Origin: Eutreptiella sp. 'Long Island Sound 2002'
Taxonomy: Eukaryota; Euglenozoa; Euglenophyceae; Eutreptiales; Eutreptiaceae
Length of the DNA: 64,000 nt
Assembly (NCBI GenBank): GCA_964036045.1
Contig: OZ038381.1
Coordinates: 105,343,367-105,407,366, forward strand
Direction of reading: 5' to 3'
Below, piece after piece: positions 11,866 to 22,923 of the stretch (the stretch's first letter is position 1; each line of letters begins with the position of its first letter). The notes under the pieces were generated by a model, which searched no databases, was not told the origin of the DNA, and saw nothing but the letters and a program-made list of their open reading frames with translations. The position numbers and the translations under genes are program-made.

Positions 11866-14800
11866 ATGTGTAACCCACCCTCCACACGTCCCTCCCTCTC
11901 CAATATTCCAACTTTAAAAACGAAACAACACCTCGCCCAGCCACCGCCTCCTCAAAACACTGTCATCACCAAAACACATCTCAAACTTACAACTCACAAC
12001 ATACAAAAACAAAAGGACACAACAAACGCCATCATTGCGCAACACTTTCAGACACACACTGACATACTCTGCCTTCAAGAAGTCCTGGAAAAGCCCACCC
12101 CTCCACCCAACCTGGGCCTCACGACTTTTTACTGTGGCGCCACCACCAACTCCAACGGAACAGCAATCCTTGTCCCATCTTACATCAGCCCTTTCACGAA
12201 ACTCATTTCCCACACACACTCAGAAGGAACCATCACTGCCATCCAAATCTCCCTCCCTGGATACCCTACGTTTGCACTCATCTGCCTTTACAAGACATAC
12301 CACGCCGCTCTCACACGAAAAATGGAACGCATCCTCGACTCACTGTTAAACAAATTCCCTCTTCACATCATACTAGGTGACTTTAACTCTCACACCCAAC
12401 CTCACCTAGACACCCAAAACATCAAACACATTATACAATGGCCTTGGCTCCAAAACCAACTTCTTCCCGAAAACATCTGTGATACCTCCCTCATCGATCT
12501 TTTTCGCAAAGAGAACCCAGACTCAACCCATTTCACACGGTACACCTCAAACCGTTTGCCCAATCAATCACGCATTGACCTCATCCTCACCTCACACTCT
12601 TTCCACACCTCATTCCAACCTCTGAAAACCCACATCCACACCAACAATTTCTCCTCCGATCATCATCCTGTCTCCACCTATATCACTCTCGCCACCAACC
12701 GAATAAACATACACCACACCCCAAAACCCTCCATTCGGTTCAAACCACTTAACCAAGAGCAACGAAAACAGTTTTCTGACCTCCTCTCCCCGATTGACGC
12801 CTGGTGCAAACAACACAGCAACATTCCCCGCGACACTGACCCTGACACTCTCTCCACTACGTTAAACTCCCTTCTCTCCTCCATCACTGAAGCCTACAGA
12901 TCTGTCACGCACACACAACACTCCCACAAACCCACATCCTTGGAAAAATACTTTACCATCGACATCAACTCCATCGACCTAAGCAAACCCATCACAACTC
13001 ACACAACACAAAACCTCCAGAAAAAACTAAACACCTGGCGTGACAAGCTAAACTGGAAAAGAACCAAATACATGCACCACTGTCTTATAAAGGGGTACAA
13101 CTTAAAACGAGCCATCAGCAACCTCACCACTCCCCAGAGCCACACTCCCATCACTTTGAAAGACGACAAAGGCAACATCATCACAGACCCCACCCTCCTG
13201 TGCCAGACAATGGGAGAAACCTTTGCCACCCTTGGGGGACCGAAGGACTTCAACATCGACCCAAACCTTATCGACGAACTAATGGCAAACTCCCCATCCA
13301 TTCCCGCAGACCACCAAAGCCCTTCTTTCACCAAGGACTTCTTCTACAACATCCTTGCTTCGGCAAACCCCACCACAGCACCACGCCTAGACGAGACCAA
13401 CTTCTTCCTCTTCCACATCTCCCCACCTCACATCAAACACTTCCTTTTCTCAGCTTGCTCCTACTTCCTTCACAATCCCATCCCAAATCAATGGCTTCGC
13501 GCCAAAGTCATCCCACTCTTTAAGAAAGGTGACCCTCAAATTCCCTCCAACTACAGACCCATCTCACTACTTACTTCAATATACAAGGTTCTAGCTTCCT
13601 ACGCCACTTACTTTATTACTTTTCTCACCCTTGAACACTCCCTTCTATCCTCTTCACAATTTGGGGGGCTACCAAACCACCGATGCACCGACCACATTTT
13701 CTCCATGATCTCCAACCTTTCTACCGACCCCGACCTATACCACCTTTATCTCGACCTCAACAAAGCCTTCAACTCCGTCCCTCATCAGGCCCTCTTCCAA
13801 ATTTTACGCAACTACAACTTTCCTCCCTTCATCATTACTCTCATACAACAACTCTACAGCTACCCTGCTGATCTCGCCTCTGTCAACAATCACACCCTCC
13901 ACGAGGCAATGGGCACCCGCAGACTCAGACAAGGATGTCCCCTCTCTCCAATCCTGTTTTGCCTCTTCATCGACCCCATCATTCGCCATTTACTCACTCT
14001 CCTCCCCCCAAAGCAACAACACCTATACGCTTTCATAGATGATCTCGCTCTTCAATCCTCCGACCCCAAAATCCTCCACACAATCCTTAACTTCCTCTTC
14101 CACACCGGACCCAAATACGGACCACTTTTTAACCAAGAAAAATCTGAACTTCACGCACTTAACAACACCCCACACGTTACCATCCGCATCTCCCCACACA
14201 TACATTTCTCCACATATGACAAATCAGGTAACCCCCGCACACACTACAAATACCTAGGCACATACTTCTTTAACAAAACCCAAAGCAAACACATGCATTC
14301 TCTCCTCACTAACACTATTTCTTCTTTCTTCCACGACCTTGCCCCTCTTCCACTCTCCTACACCGAGCTTATTAAACTCAGCAGTTCACAACTTATTCCC
14401 TCTCTCACCTACCGCGTAATTTACAATTCACTCCCAGAAAATCTACTCAACTCCCTCGACAGCGCTATATGGTCTTACATTTCAAAACAAGGCCATCTAT
14501 CCAAACTCACCCGAACAAAAACCAAATATGGGAACCGCGCCCACTTGCAGCTGGGCATAACCTCCCTCAAATTAAAAGTTCATCAGCAAACCGTCAACCA
14601 TATAACTCGGTACCTCCTCAAAGAAGGACCGAAACCAACCAATGAAGCTGTCCTTTACGCTCTCTCTCAGCCAACCCCAACCCCGAACCTTCTCCAATCA
14701 TTCTCTGTCGACTCAGCAAACTTCATCAACATATCTCTGCACAACGTCCCAAACTCAAACCCAGCCCCACTCACCACCATCCCGCTCTACACCACCGTCC

Positions 14801-16578
14801 AAGTTCAGTTTGAATGCTTCCTCTCAACCACAACTCCAACTTCCTACTCCTATACCCGCACAAAGACTCACCCCCCACCCAGCCAACGATGGGCAACAGG
14901 TACCATCATCAAACAAAACCCCACATCCACAGACGTAGACTTTGGAGACGCCATCATGGCCCTGAAACTACACCACCGGTTTGAAGTCCCCTCACATAAA
15001 ACCCTCGACCCATCTCCTTTCTCCACCATCCCACTCTCCAGCACACATTCTACCCCCTTCCCCTACCCCTTCAGTTCGACGCGCTCCACCAGAACATACA
15101 TCCAGTTTGATCTCAGAGATGTTATCCCTCTACCCCCCAGTGGCACTCTCGACTATTGGGGCTGTCACGACTTCATCGAAGCTATTCAACATCACCCCAC
15201 CGCCACCATCATTTACACTGATGGTCCCAACAACCCTACCAAACCTCTATTACCATCCGGCTCCGCCGCCGTTATCACCACCCCCTCCTCAACGCTAGCC
15301 ATAACTTCCACATGCCCCATTAAAGGCTCCTACCCCGCAGAAATCTACAGCGTACTCATGCTCACAACCTTTCCTCTACACTCACTACCTCAACCCATCA
15401 TCATCCCAATCGACAACCTCTCAACCTGCAGTACCTTAAACTACATCATGTCACACTCCCACTTCCCTTTGTCCTCCTCCACCAACCCTTTCTCTTTTTG
15501 GTACTACTTGATATGGGCCTCACTCAACCAATCAAAACTTGCTCCACTCTTCGTTTGGTGCAAAGGACACGTCGACATCCTGGGGAACGAAATCGCTGAC
15601 TCTATTGCAAACTGGATTCCTCACAATCAATACCAACACCCCAACAACTACCTCCCGTCAGTCACTTCCCCCATCCTTATCATCGGTTTCAGCATACTTC
15701 CCGGAAACATTTCCTACAAACACTTGACCACTCAACTCCCTCAACATCATCACAACAACATCCATCTCTCACTCAGCAATGACTACTTTCTACACTCTTC
15801 ATGGTTCTCCGTGTCTTCATTTAAATGGGTGAACGGCCTTTTCTCTTGTAAAGGCTACAAACCTCACTTCAGTCTCAATGATTTTAAATGCCCGATGTGC
15901 TTTCTCATTCACCCTTTGGACCCCCTGTCAACTCTCTCATACTGCACCTCCACAATTCACCTTCGCGAACTCTTCAACAACACATGGTCATTATCCTTCC
16001 GCCACACTGTAACAAACTGGATCCCCACCGCTCCAAGAGGAGAAGTCCGAAATTTTTTCAAAACCCTTGTCCCCAACTCTCTCAGCAACCTTCTCCGAAC
16101 CCCACACAGAAACACTACTTATGCTCACCATATAAACTCACTCACCAAAGCCCTCCAACATCGTCGCAAACCCCTCTCCAAAGCCTAGGAGTCCATCAAA
16201 GACTGGTTCATTAACAACCCTCTGAACCTTGATCACCTCGAACCTCACGCCCCTGACAACCCCTGGTTTACACCAATGTCTGACCTCAGCACCTCCTCCA
16301 GCGCTCCAACAAAACTCACTTATCCAAAGAAAAAAACACACAACAAACCCACCAACAAACACCCCTACCAAATTCGCTCCTCTCACAAAACAAAACCTTC
16401 ATCAAAATTCCACCGCTCGAACCTCACACCCCACAACTTCCCCAACACAACATCTTCTCCCTCAACTTCATCTCCACATTCCAATTGCACCACTTCTCGC
16501 CACCACCTTCCAAAACTTCTCGACTCTGCTCCAAAAAGACGCAGGCTGAACCCCCCCCCCCCTCAGCAAGATGCATGA
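11866..16578 (+). CDS. LINE ORF2: endonuclease, reverse transcriptase, RNase H
   Basis: An open frame of 1440 codons to a TAG at 16186-16188, then a further 130 in-frame codons ending TGA at 16576-16578. Residues 40-275 form an APE-type endonuclease (HNIQ near 44, CLQE with Glu72, GDFN at 171-174, SRIDLI, SDHHP at 264-268). The reverse transcriptase spans about 540-800: NYRPISLL, motif A LDLNKAF with Asp630, motif B RQGCPLSP, and motif C FIDD at 723-726 instead of the usual F/YADD. RNase H spans about 1113-1250 with Asp1119, Glu1159, Asp1183 and Asp1245 (GNEIADS). A Cys-containing region (CPMC) follows. The segment beyond TAG reads as protein (ESIKDWFINN, then basic PKKKTH and APKRRR), so the TAG is probably a CAG-to-TAG change in this copy. 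The enzyme should nick target DNA and copy the element RNA. All catalytic residues I looked for are present. Confidence 0.9.
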
Positions 16579-17334
16579 AAGCCCCCCCCCCATAAACCAT
16601 AGACCCCACCTGCCCCCCATTTTCCCATAACCACAGCCCCCCCCCCCCCCCCTCATATCACGCTCGCCAATTCATCTCTGTTTATTTTCGTGGTGCCGGC
16701 ATACCCTGGTTTATATATCTGCTTATCTGTGTACTCTGTCTTCCTGAGATGATCCATCTGTCACTGAGCTCAGGTTCTTCTTCAGTCCCACAGACCACTG
16801 GATCTTTCAGACAATCCAGACAAACAGGCTCCCCATTTTCACTGGAACCTGCATGCCCAGGCCCTCATTTATTTTCTAATTTTTCTTTTGTATTTCTGCA
16901 GATGTCCCTGTTTCCCGGATTCAAGCCCTTGTATCTTCTTTATATATCTGCTTACGTGTGGACTCTGTCTCCCTGGAATGATCCATCCGTCACAGAGCTC
17001 AGGTTCTTTTTCAGTCTTACAGACCACTGCACTTCTCTGACGTCCCAGAAGTGTTACTCTAACAGGACTCTGGTCATGCCCTATCTCTTTTCGTTTCATC
17101 ACGCCTTTCAAACTGCTTCCTCTCCTGTTGGTAGCCCAGCAATATTTGATTGCCATTTGTCACTCTCTCTAGGCTATTGGTGCCTCACTTGGCAGTGCTT
17201 TGCACCCAGGGAAATTTACAGTGGCATGATCTTTTTGTACGGGTTCCATTCCCGCGGCTGTCCTTCGAGGAACCTCGCATTGTGAGCAGTTTGTGATGAT
17301 GTTTTGGGCGGGAAACCGCCATGTCTCAAAAAAA
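16579..17334 (+). other. LINE 3' region with C-runs and a 230-bp repeat
   Basis: Begins with long C-runs (16550s, 16580s and a run of about 22 at 16629). Two diverged copies of a segment follow, starting tatatatctgctta near 16711 and 16941 and containing gagctcaggttctt and cagaccactg. It ends with a short A-run at the insertion boundary. No coding signal. Confidence 0.65.
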
Positions 17335-17352
17335 ACACCACAAACGCAACGA
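17335..17352. repeat. LINE target-site duplication, right copy
   Basis: ACACCACAAACGCAACGA, partner of 8247-8264, directly after the A-run. Confidence 0.7.
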
Positions 17353-18153
17353 CACAAAGCTAAGCGACACCGCCCTAACCCAAACCCTAACCAAAGCCAG
17401 GACCCCCCACCCACCACAACCCACGCCCCCCTCCTACCAGCGGCCGCCGCCACCACAGAGGCGGCCACCCAACACGACCCCGTCCAAACCCTCGTCAACA
17501 TCCTCATCTCCAAGCGCCCCGTCATCCATCTCCCACAAACCACTCCCGCCGGCGGCCAAGCCGACCCAGGGACGTGGGACTCCTCGACCACAATCACCGT
17601 CAAGCCCGGCCCCCGACCGGCCCCCGCCGCCCACGAAACAGTACGACCCCAGGCACTACACACGACGCCCGACCCCCCACCCCCAACAGGGGGACCGGGA
17701 TATCCACAAGGGGTCCTAGGGCCATACCCGCAGCACCATCCCCACCACTACCAGCGCCACCACCACCAGCGGCCCCACCACCACCACCACCAACACCACC
17801 CCCACCACTACCACTGCCCACCACCCTACCCCACCGGGCAACAACCCCCCATGCACGAGCAGCACCAGCGTATGGGATGGCAGCCACCGGGCGCTCCACC
17901 CCCATACCCCACCTACCACCAGGGGCCACCCCCCCCCTGTACCAGGCACAGTATCCCCCCGGCCACCACGTCCACGCCGAAGGGGCCCCCCGGGCCCAAC
18001 CCCACCAGAGACAGTCGCTCGACCCGTACCACCAGCCGCTGCCGCCGCCGCACCCCTACGTGGCGGATCCAGGGAGGGCGAGGGACTCCCCCCCCCCCCA
18101 CAGTACGTGGCGACGCCGCGCAAGGCCCCCCAGGACCAGCCGACACCTCCTGA
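17335..18153 (+). CDS. Element A ORF1, C-terminal part, Pro/His-rich
   Basis: Continuation of the element A protein after the LINE, in the frame containing EAATQHDPVQTLVNILISKR. Two copies in element B (minus strand, about 53300-52840 and 50500-49900) preserve this block with few substitutions, including PGTWD and VKPG. A His-rich stretch (HHPHHYQRHHHQRPHHHHH) and a YPTGQQPP-type tail follow. No known domain is recognised. The His/Pro/Gln composition suggests a disordered, perhaps metal- or nucleic-acid-binding region. Because T-poor DNA is open in every frame, the case for a protein rests on the preserved block across three copies. The original start lies in the 7115 segment. Confidence 0.45.
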   Translation, partial: TPQTQRHKAKRHRPNPNPNQSQDPPPTTTHAPLLPAAAATTEAATQHDPVQTLVNILISKRPVIHLPQTTPAGGQADPGTWDSSTTITVKPGPRPAPAAHETVRPQALHTTPDPPPPTGGPGYPQGVLGPYPQHHPHHYQRHHHQRPHHHHHQHHPHHYHCPPPYPTGQQPPMHEQHQRMGWQPPGAPPPYPTYHQGPPPPCTRHSIPPATTSTPKGPPGPNPTRDSRSTRTTSRCRRRTPTWRIQGGRGTPPPPTVRGDAAQGPPGPADTS

Positions 18154-19120
18154 CTGGCCCGACTTGAGCGACAAGGCCCGTTCCCGCAAACGGCGGCGCT
18201 CCCGCTCCCCCCCCGCGCGGCGCACCCGTCCCCGGCGCTCACGCTCCCCACACCGCCACCGCCCCGCAACCACTCACTCGCGCCGCTCCCGCTCCCCAAG
18301 GCGCCACCACAACCCCCCGGGGCCCCCAATCCCGCCGCTCCCGCTTCCCCAGGCGCCACCACCCGCGCCACGGCCGCCCCATGTCCACCACCCCCTCTGC
18401 CCAGGAACCCCACCAAGCTTCCGGTTCCCCCTCCGCCCGTACGCGGCCCCAACCCCCAGTCCCCGCCACCGCCCCTCCCGCTCTCCCAGGCGCCGCCAAG
18501 CACACCACTGCCGCCCCATGACCACCACTCCCTCCCCCCACAGGCCCCGCCGGGCCTCCCACTCCCCCCGTCGCCCGTTCCCGTCCTCAACCCCCAGCCC
18601 CCGCCACCGCCGCTCCCGCTCCCCCAGGCGCCGCCACGCCCGCCACCGCCGCAGGTCCACGTCCTCCTCCCGCCACTCCCGGACCTCGAGCTCGGACCCC
18701 TCTTCCCCCCAGGACCCCGCCCACCTCGCCTGGTGGTCTGCCCCCGCTTTGCAAGAGCTCCGCAGCTGGGTGAAGTGGGCCGGCGGTGCGGGAAAACGAG
18801 AAGGGGTGCACATGATGCACACCTTCGAGGAGCCCTGCACCCGCACTTCCACCGACCCAAACGAGGCCGCCCCGGAGGCCATCATGCCGCAGGTGGCATG
18901 GGAGGCCCTCCTCCGGGACGCGGTCCAGGGCCTCTGGCCCCCCTACACCCCCCGAACCCTCCGCCAATGGCTCCAGGCCACCCACCCCCAGGCCTGGGCC
19001 AGCGGCGCCCCCCCCCCACCCCACCACCACCACACCGGGAAGGGAAAGGGCACGGGCAAGGGGAGGGCAAGGGGCAGAGAGGGACACTCCGGCAAGGGGG
19101 CACGGAAGCGCCGGAGGTGA
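18107..19120 (+). CDS. Element A SR-rich protein with a conserved C-terminal domain
   Basis: 337 codons. Residues about 20-200 are arrays of RRSRSP and RHRRSRSPRR, as in SR splicing factors or RS-type nucleic-acid-binding proteins. Residues about 206-300 form a compact, non-repetitive domain (LAWWSAPALQELRSWVKWA; MPQVAWEALLRDAVQGL), and the end is Gly/Lys/Arg-rich (GKGKGTGKGRARGRE). The domain recurs in element B at about 42230-41950 (minus strand). Differences there are mostly conservative (MM to VV, I to V, D to E, K to R, T to S), which suggests selection on the protein. I do not recognise the domain. A role as an RNA- or chromatin-binding accessory of the element is inference. Confidence 0.6.
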   Translation: MATPRKAPQDQPTPPDWPDLSDKARSRKRRRSRSPPARRTRPRRSRSPHRHRPATTHSRRSRSPRRHHNPPGPPIPPLPLPQAPPPAPRPPHVHHPLCPGTPPSFRFPLRPYAAPTPSPRHRPSRSPRRRQAHHCRPMTTTPSPHRPRRASHSPRRPFPSSTPSPRHRRSRSPRRRHARHRRRSTSSSRHSRTSSSDPSSPQDPAHLAWWSAPALQELRSWVKWAGGAGKREGVHMMHTFEEPCTRTSTDPNEAAPEAIMPQVAWEALLRDAVQGLWPPYTPRTLRQWLQATHPQAWASGAPPPPHHHHTGKGKGTGKGRARGREGHSGKGARKRRR

Positions 19121-20400
19121 CAGGCAGGCGCCCATAGGGACAGGGCACCGGGAGCGACACAACGTGAAAGCAGGAAACCACCCAAGGGCCAGGAAGGGGA
19201 GGGAACAGGGACCGGGGCGCAGGAAAAGAGGACATCACGGCAGGCACCAGGACCCACACGCAAGAAGGGCATACCACGACGGAGGGACCAGCTCCCCCCA
19301 CCCCCAGCAGACGCCGCACGACCCCCGGGGATGCACTCCCCCAACACACGCCGCCGAAGCGCGAATCAGACGCCATACGGATCACACCGGCACACGCCCA
19401 CCAGCCACCAGAAACCACACAGGGGAGGGAGGGCACACCTGCACGGGGAGAACGAGCTACACCCACAGAGAAAGCCACTGGGAACAACGCCGCGCAGCCC
19501 AGCGGGACGCCCTCACCGCAAGGCGAGGACCCCTCGCCACCACAAGGGCCACCTCACAGGCACCGGACGAGGACGAAGGCACGTCTGCAGCACCCAGGGC
19601 TAGAGACCGGGACCCCAAGAGGACACGGGACCACTGCACAGGCCCCCAGGGAGGGCAACCCCAAGGACACCTACCCGACCCACCGACCCGAGCGGCACAC
19701 CCAGACCCCCACAGCACGGACCCAGCGAGCCACCCACACCTGACCGCACCCCCCAGCCACCAACCAGCCGCGCTCCGACCCGCACTCCGCACCGCGACAC
19801 GGGCCAGACTAACCTCCACCGACCCACCACGGCACAACACGAGGCAGCACGGCAAACCGCACCGCAGCGCACCACAGTGCAAAGCAACACGACAAGGCAC
19901 CCCAGAGCACAACACGCCACAGCACGACGCGACGCGACGCGGCACAGAGCGGGGAACCACGGCGCGACACGGCGCAACACAGAGCGGCCCAGCAGGGCGC
20001 ATCACAACACGGCACAGACCAACACGACGCAGCACGTCAAAACACGACACGACGCAGCACGGCGCACCACAACACACCACAACACCAAACAAGGGACGCT
20101 AAGCGAGGGTCTAACCAAATCTAGCCACCGCACAACCCGGAAGGAGCCGCACCAGGCCGCCACACACCGGCAAAGGGCCAATGCACGCCCGGCAATAACG
20201 GTGGCGGTCCACTCACACAAGCCGCCGCCGGAAAGCAAAAACCGGCACCGCGCAGACGAAGGGACACGGCCAACCAAGGGCCACACGAGGCCGCCTGGCA
20301 CAACCGCCCACCCGGCAGAGCCAGAACCTAGCCTGGCAGGAAGGGGCGCCGAGCCCAACATGTACATAACCCACCAGACCCATGGGGGCGGGGCATGGCC
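19121..20400 (+). other. CA-rich, T-depleted block of element A
   Basis: Repetitive CACGACACAG-like sequence with only a few T per 60 bases. Equivalent to about 41150-40700 (reverse) in B and 54843-55760 in C. All six frames are open and no protein-level pattern is conserved, so I see no gene. Confidence 0.6.
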
Positions 20401-20498
20401 TGGCAAAACGCAACCACAAACAGCAAACCAGAAAACCACACAGAATGCTGACCAGTGCGTGCGCCAGTCCAGGGAAGGCAGAGGGAGGAACAGGCAGA

Positions 20499-20534
20499 CC
20501 CCCCCCCAAAAAAAAAAACAGGGAGGGGGGGGGG
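20499..20534 (+). repeat. C-A-G homopolymer foldback, element A copy
   Basis: C9, A11, a short CAGGGA interruption, then G10. The C and G runs can pair around an A loop. Equivalents lie at 40291-40317 (reverse) in B and 57587-57622 in C. Confidence 0.7.
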
Positions 20535-21315
20535 CCGAGAACGGCCCACAGCCACCACGCCGCCCACCAAGACCACAAGAGGCGGCCCGACCCCCCATCC
20601 AGACAGCGGCGAAGACAGGATCCCCCAAAAAGGGGCGCCGGGGGACCACCCAGCCAAAACCAGCAACACCAAGCCGAAGGCAGCGGCCCACCGGGAGAAG
20701 GGACACTCAAAACACGCGGACACACACCACGCTGGGAAGAATAGAAAAAAAACACACACACAGCAAACAACGCGGCCCGGAAGAGAAGGGATGGGGGGGG
20801 AGAGACCACGAGACCCAAGACCGGGACAACCAGCGAACGACACCACAAAGCCCCAAAAACCAAAGAGAACCAAAGAGGAGGGGGGGAGGCACACCCCACC
20901 AACGGCAACACCCGCACTCCCCCGCGCCACAGGCGGCCCGCCAGGAAGGGCGGAAGCAAGCGGGGCACACGCACGACCGAACGCACAGCCCAACAACACC
21001 TCCCCAAGGGGAGGCGAGGTGCAGCCGCAACCCGGACCCCAACACACATGCCCACACCGCACACCAGAACCGGCAACAGCGGGGAGCAAGAGGAGCGCGC
21101 ACACAGCCATGCACGTCCCGCAACCCTCACCAGGACAGGAGGGGTGCAGGCCGAAACCCAGGCCCAACCGCAAACACCGCGAACCCCAGCGGGGAAAAGA
21201 GGGGCGAAACCACAAACCGTACCCAAACACACCCACCCAAGACCCCAGCCAGGGGTGGCGGGGTTACCGAAACCCAAACCCAAGCATAACCCAGACCCAA
21301 GCACAAACGCCACGC
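20535..21315 (+). other. Element A region between foldback and 3' module
   Basis: T-poor sequence without a supported gene, equivalent to reverse 40290-39900 in B and 57620-58200 in C. It contains a single minisatellite core (CCAGCCAGGGGTGGCGGGG) near 21243, where B and C have expanded arrays. Confidence 0.55.
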
Positions 21316-21801
21316 AACAGTAGGAAACCCAGTGTCCATAGCCCGGGCACTGAGGCAGCCCGTGCCATGCAGGCGACCCGGCCAAACGAGATCCGGAGAC
21401 CAGGGGTAAGGCTGCATCCTAAGGCCTGCGCTGCTTTGAGACTCGAGGCAGAGCGTGCAACACCCAAGCGCCTCGGAACCCCAGTACCAGGAACGTGCAT
21501 CCATGCCTTGGGAACGGGATACGCCAGGAAGTCCGGTGATCCTCTAGGGTTCCGCCCAAAGGAGGGACCGTGCGCAAGCACGGGGGCACACCCTCCCGGC
21601 GAGACAAGCACGTCACGCTGGCGGCAATCAGCCCTCCCGGTGTTGCCCGGGGCCGCTTTGTTGGGGGCCACCAGTCAGGTGTAGCGGGATGTAAGTCGCC
21701 TCCCCTCTTCAAGCGCGGGGCCTCCTCCTGTTCGTCACAGCGGCAACGTCAGCGGGAACCATGGGGCGCCTCTCCACGACTGAGTGCACCTACCTACCTG
21801 C
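21316..21801 (+). repeat. Element 3' terminal module, copy in A
   Basis: About 486 bp shared with 37127-37602 (reverse, in B) and 58209-58696 (in C) at high identity. It starts aacagtaggaaacccagtg and ends in the CACCTACCTACC tail. It is not T-depleted like the rest of the element and probably carries the signals recognised for retrotransposition. Confidence 0.8.
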
Positions 21802-22453
21802 CTCCATGGTGATCAGCCTGGGAAAACAGGGGACAGTTTCACCGCTGCGTAACAAACCGTTACGGAAGAAAGTCACAATTGGCCAAAACGGGCGAAATGT
21901 TTTTGTCAAACAAAAATTGTAAGCGAGCCACAAGCCGTATATTATAGGGTTGCACCACAAAAGGAGGCGGACATTCCCGCCCGTTGATTTTTCAGCATAC
22001 ATCATTTTACAAATGCGGTAATGGATGCTCTCGTCACATAAAACAGGCACAATTGGCCGGGTGTGTTGGGCCAAGTCCCTGGTGAACTGCAGCAGGTTAA
22101 GCAGCAAAACGTTGCTGCTGAACCTTTCTCTGCTAAGGCAAAGAGGCCGCCAATGCAGTCTCTTGGCAGGCACCTCACGAATAATATCAAGCGGTGCCCT
22201 GATGTTTAGCACAAGACGCCGCGTGCTGGCAAATCCTAGGTCACGCAGGATGGGGGCACAAGATCCCTCGGAGTTCCCCAACATGCGCGCAACAATAGGA
22301 ACACGCCGTTCCAGCTCTTTGAAGCTAGGATGACCATGCCAGTAGCGTGGTGCATCTTGTAAGAGCAAGACAGTCAGCGCTGTTGCATTCAGGCTCTTGT
22401 CTTCCTCGTCAGGGTTTGTGGTGAATTATTTGTTGTACCAGTTGTCCATCCAC
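21802..22453. repeat. Right 652-bp direct repeat flanking element A
   Basis: Partner of 6255-6906. It starts ctccatggtgatcag immediately after the element tail and ends at ttgtccatccac, beyond which the two flanks diverge. Confidence 0.75.
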
Positions 22454-22923
22454 AACACAACCCACTGCTGGTATATTTTGTCCCATGCAGCTTGCAACCT
22501 GGTTGCTGCCCTCTCCTTCACTGAAGGTGTGCTGTATCCGGCTAGACCTCACCTTGCTAAAATGTGCTGTTGCGCCCTGCTCCCCTCTATTGCAACAGCA
22601 GACCTTGGTTTTCCCTAATACGGAACTGCGCGGTGGCGCATCAACAAATAAAGGCGCCAGGCCCCCTCTATCAGAACACCAATCCATCTCTTGCCCTCTG
22701 CCGCGATTGCTTTTTCAACGCTGCAACGCGTCGTTTCATTTTTGCGTAGACGAGAAAAAAAAATATACAGCAATTGCGCGCCCTCGTCCCCGTGTTTTAG
22801 CCCTTCCCACCATTCTTCTGCCGTGTGATACGGCGGTTCCTCTGAGCAGACATCGCGGAATACTCCAGATGCCGCCGCCACTGTTTTCTCGAGGTCCGAC
22901 ACTTTGGGCAGGGGCATTGTCAC
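21802..22923 (-). pseudogene. G2: 5' part of the split gene
   Basis: The minus-strand frame begins at an ATG at 22923 (MTMPLPKVSDLEKTVAAASG; YHTAEEWWEGLKHG) and stays in one register to the element A boundary. Three in-frame stops interrupt it: TAG 22615-22617, TGA 22549-22551 and TAA 22426-22428. Text between them is protein-like (RAATRLQAAWDKIYQQW). At the TAA, the duplicated copy in 6255-6906 has CAA, showing a C-to-T change. The TGA could instead lie in a short intron, since agGTGAGG looks like a donor. The frame resumes on the far side of element A at 6906. The family is unknown. Confidence 0.55.

Larger units (their letters stand above)
8265..17334 (+). mobile_element. LINE (non-LTR retrotransposon) nested in element A
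   Basis: A 9.07-kb insertion bounded by 18-bp duplications and ending in a short A-run (about 17328-17335), as expected for target-primed reverse transcription. It holds an ORF1 region (8416-11545), an ORF2 with APE endonuclease, reverse transcriptase and RNase H (11866-16578), and a 3' region with a 230-bp tandem repeat. Its plus strand is C-rich and G-poor, unlike the T-poor host element, so it is clearly foreign to A. The RNase H plus APE combination fits I/Tad-like groups in general; I cannot assign a clade. Element A modules resume immediately at 17335. Confidence 0.85.
6907..21801 (+). mobile_element. Element A: T-poor composite retroelement inserted in G2
   Basis: A 14.9-kb insertion, or about 5.8 kb without the LINE nested at 8265-17334. 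Order on the plus (sense) strand: Pro-rich ORF (7115-8264 continuing at 17335-18153), SR-rich ORF (18107-19120), CA-rich T-depleted block (19121-20400), a segment with a C9-A11-G10 foldback (20499-20534), one copy of the minisatellite core near 21243, a 486-bp 3' module, and the tail GTGCACCTACCTACCTGC. The same modules recur in the same order in B and partly in C. No reverse transcriptase is visible, so I infer a non-autonomous element mobilised in trans. Its flanking duplication is exceptionally long. Confidence 0.65.

Noticed and set aside
6255-22453. 652-bp repeats as LTRs of a retrotransposon
   Set aside because: They do not start TG or end CA, no primer-binding site or polypurine tract is visible, and a host reading frame runs through each copy and continues outside the pair.
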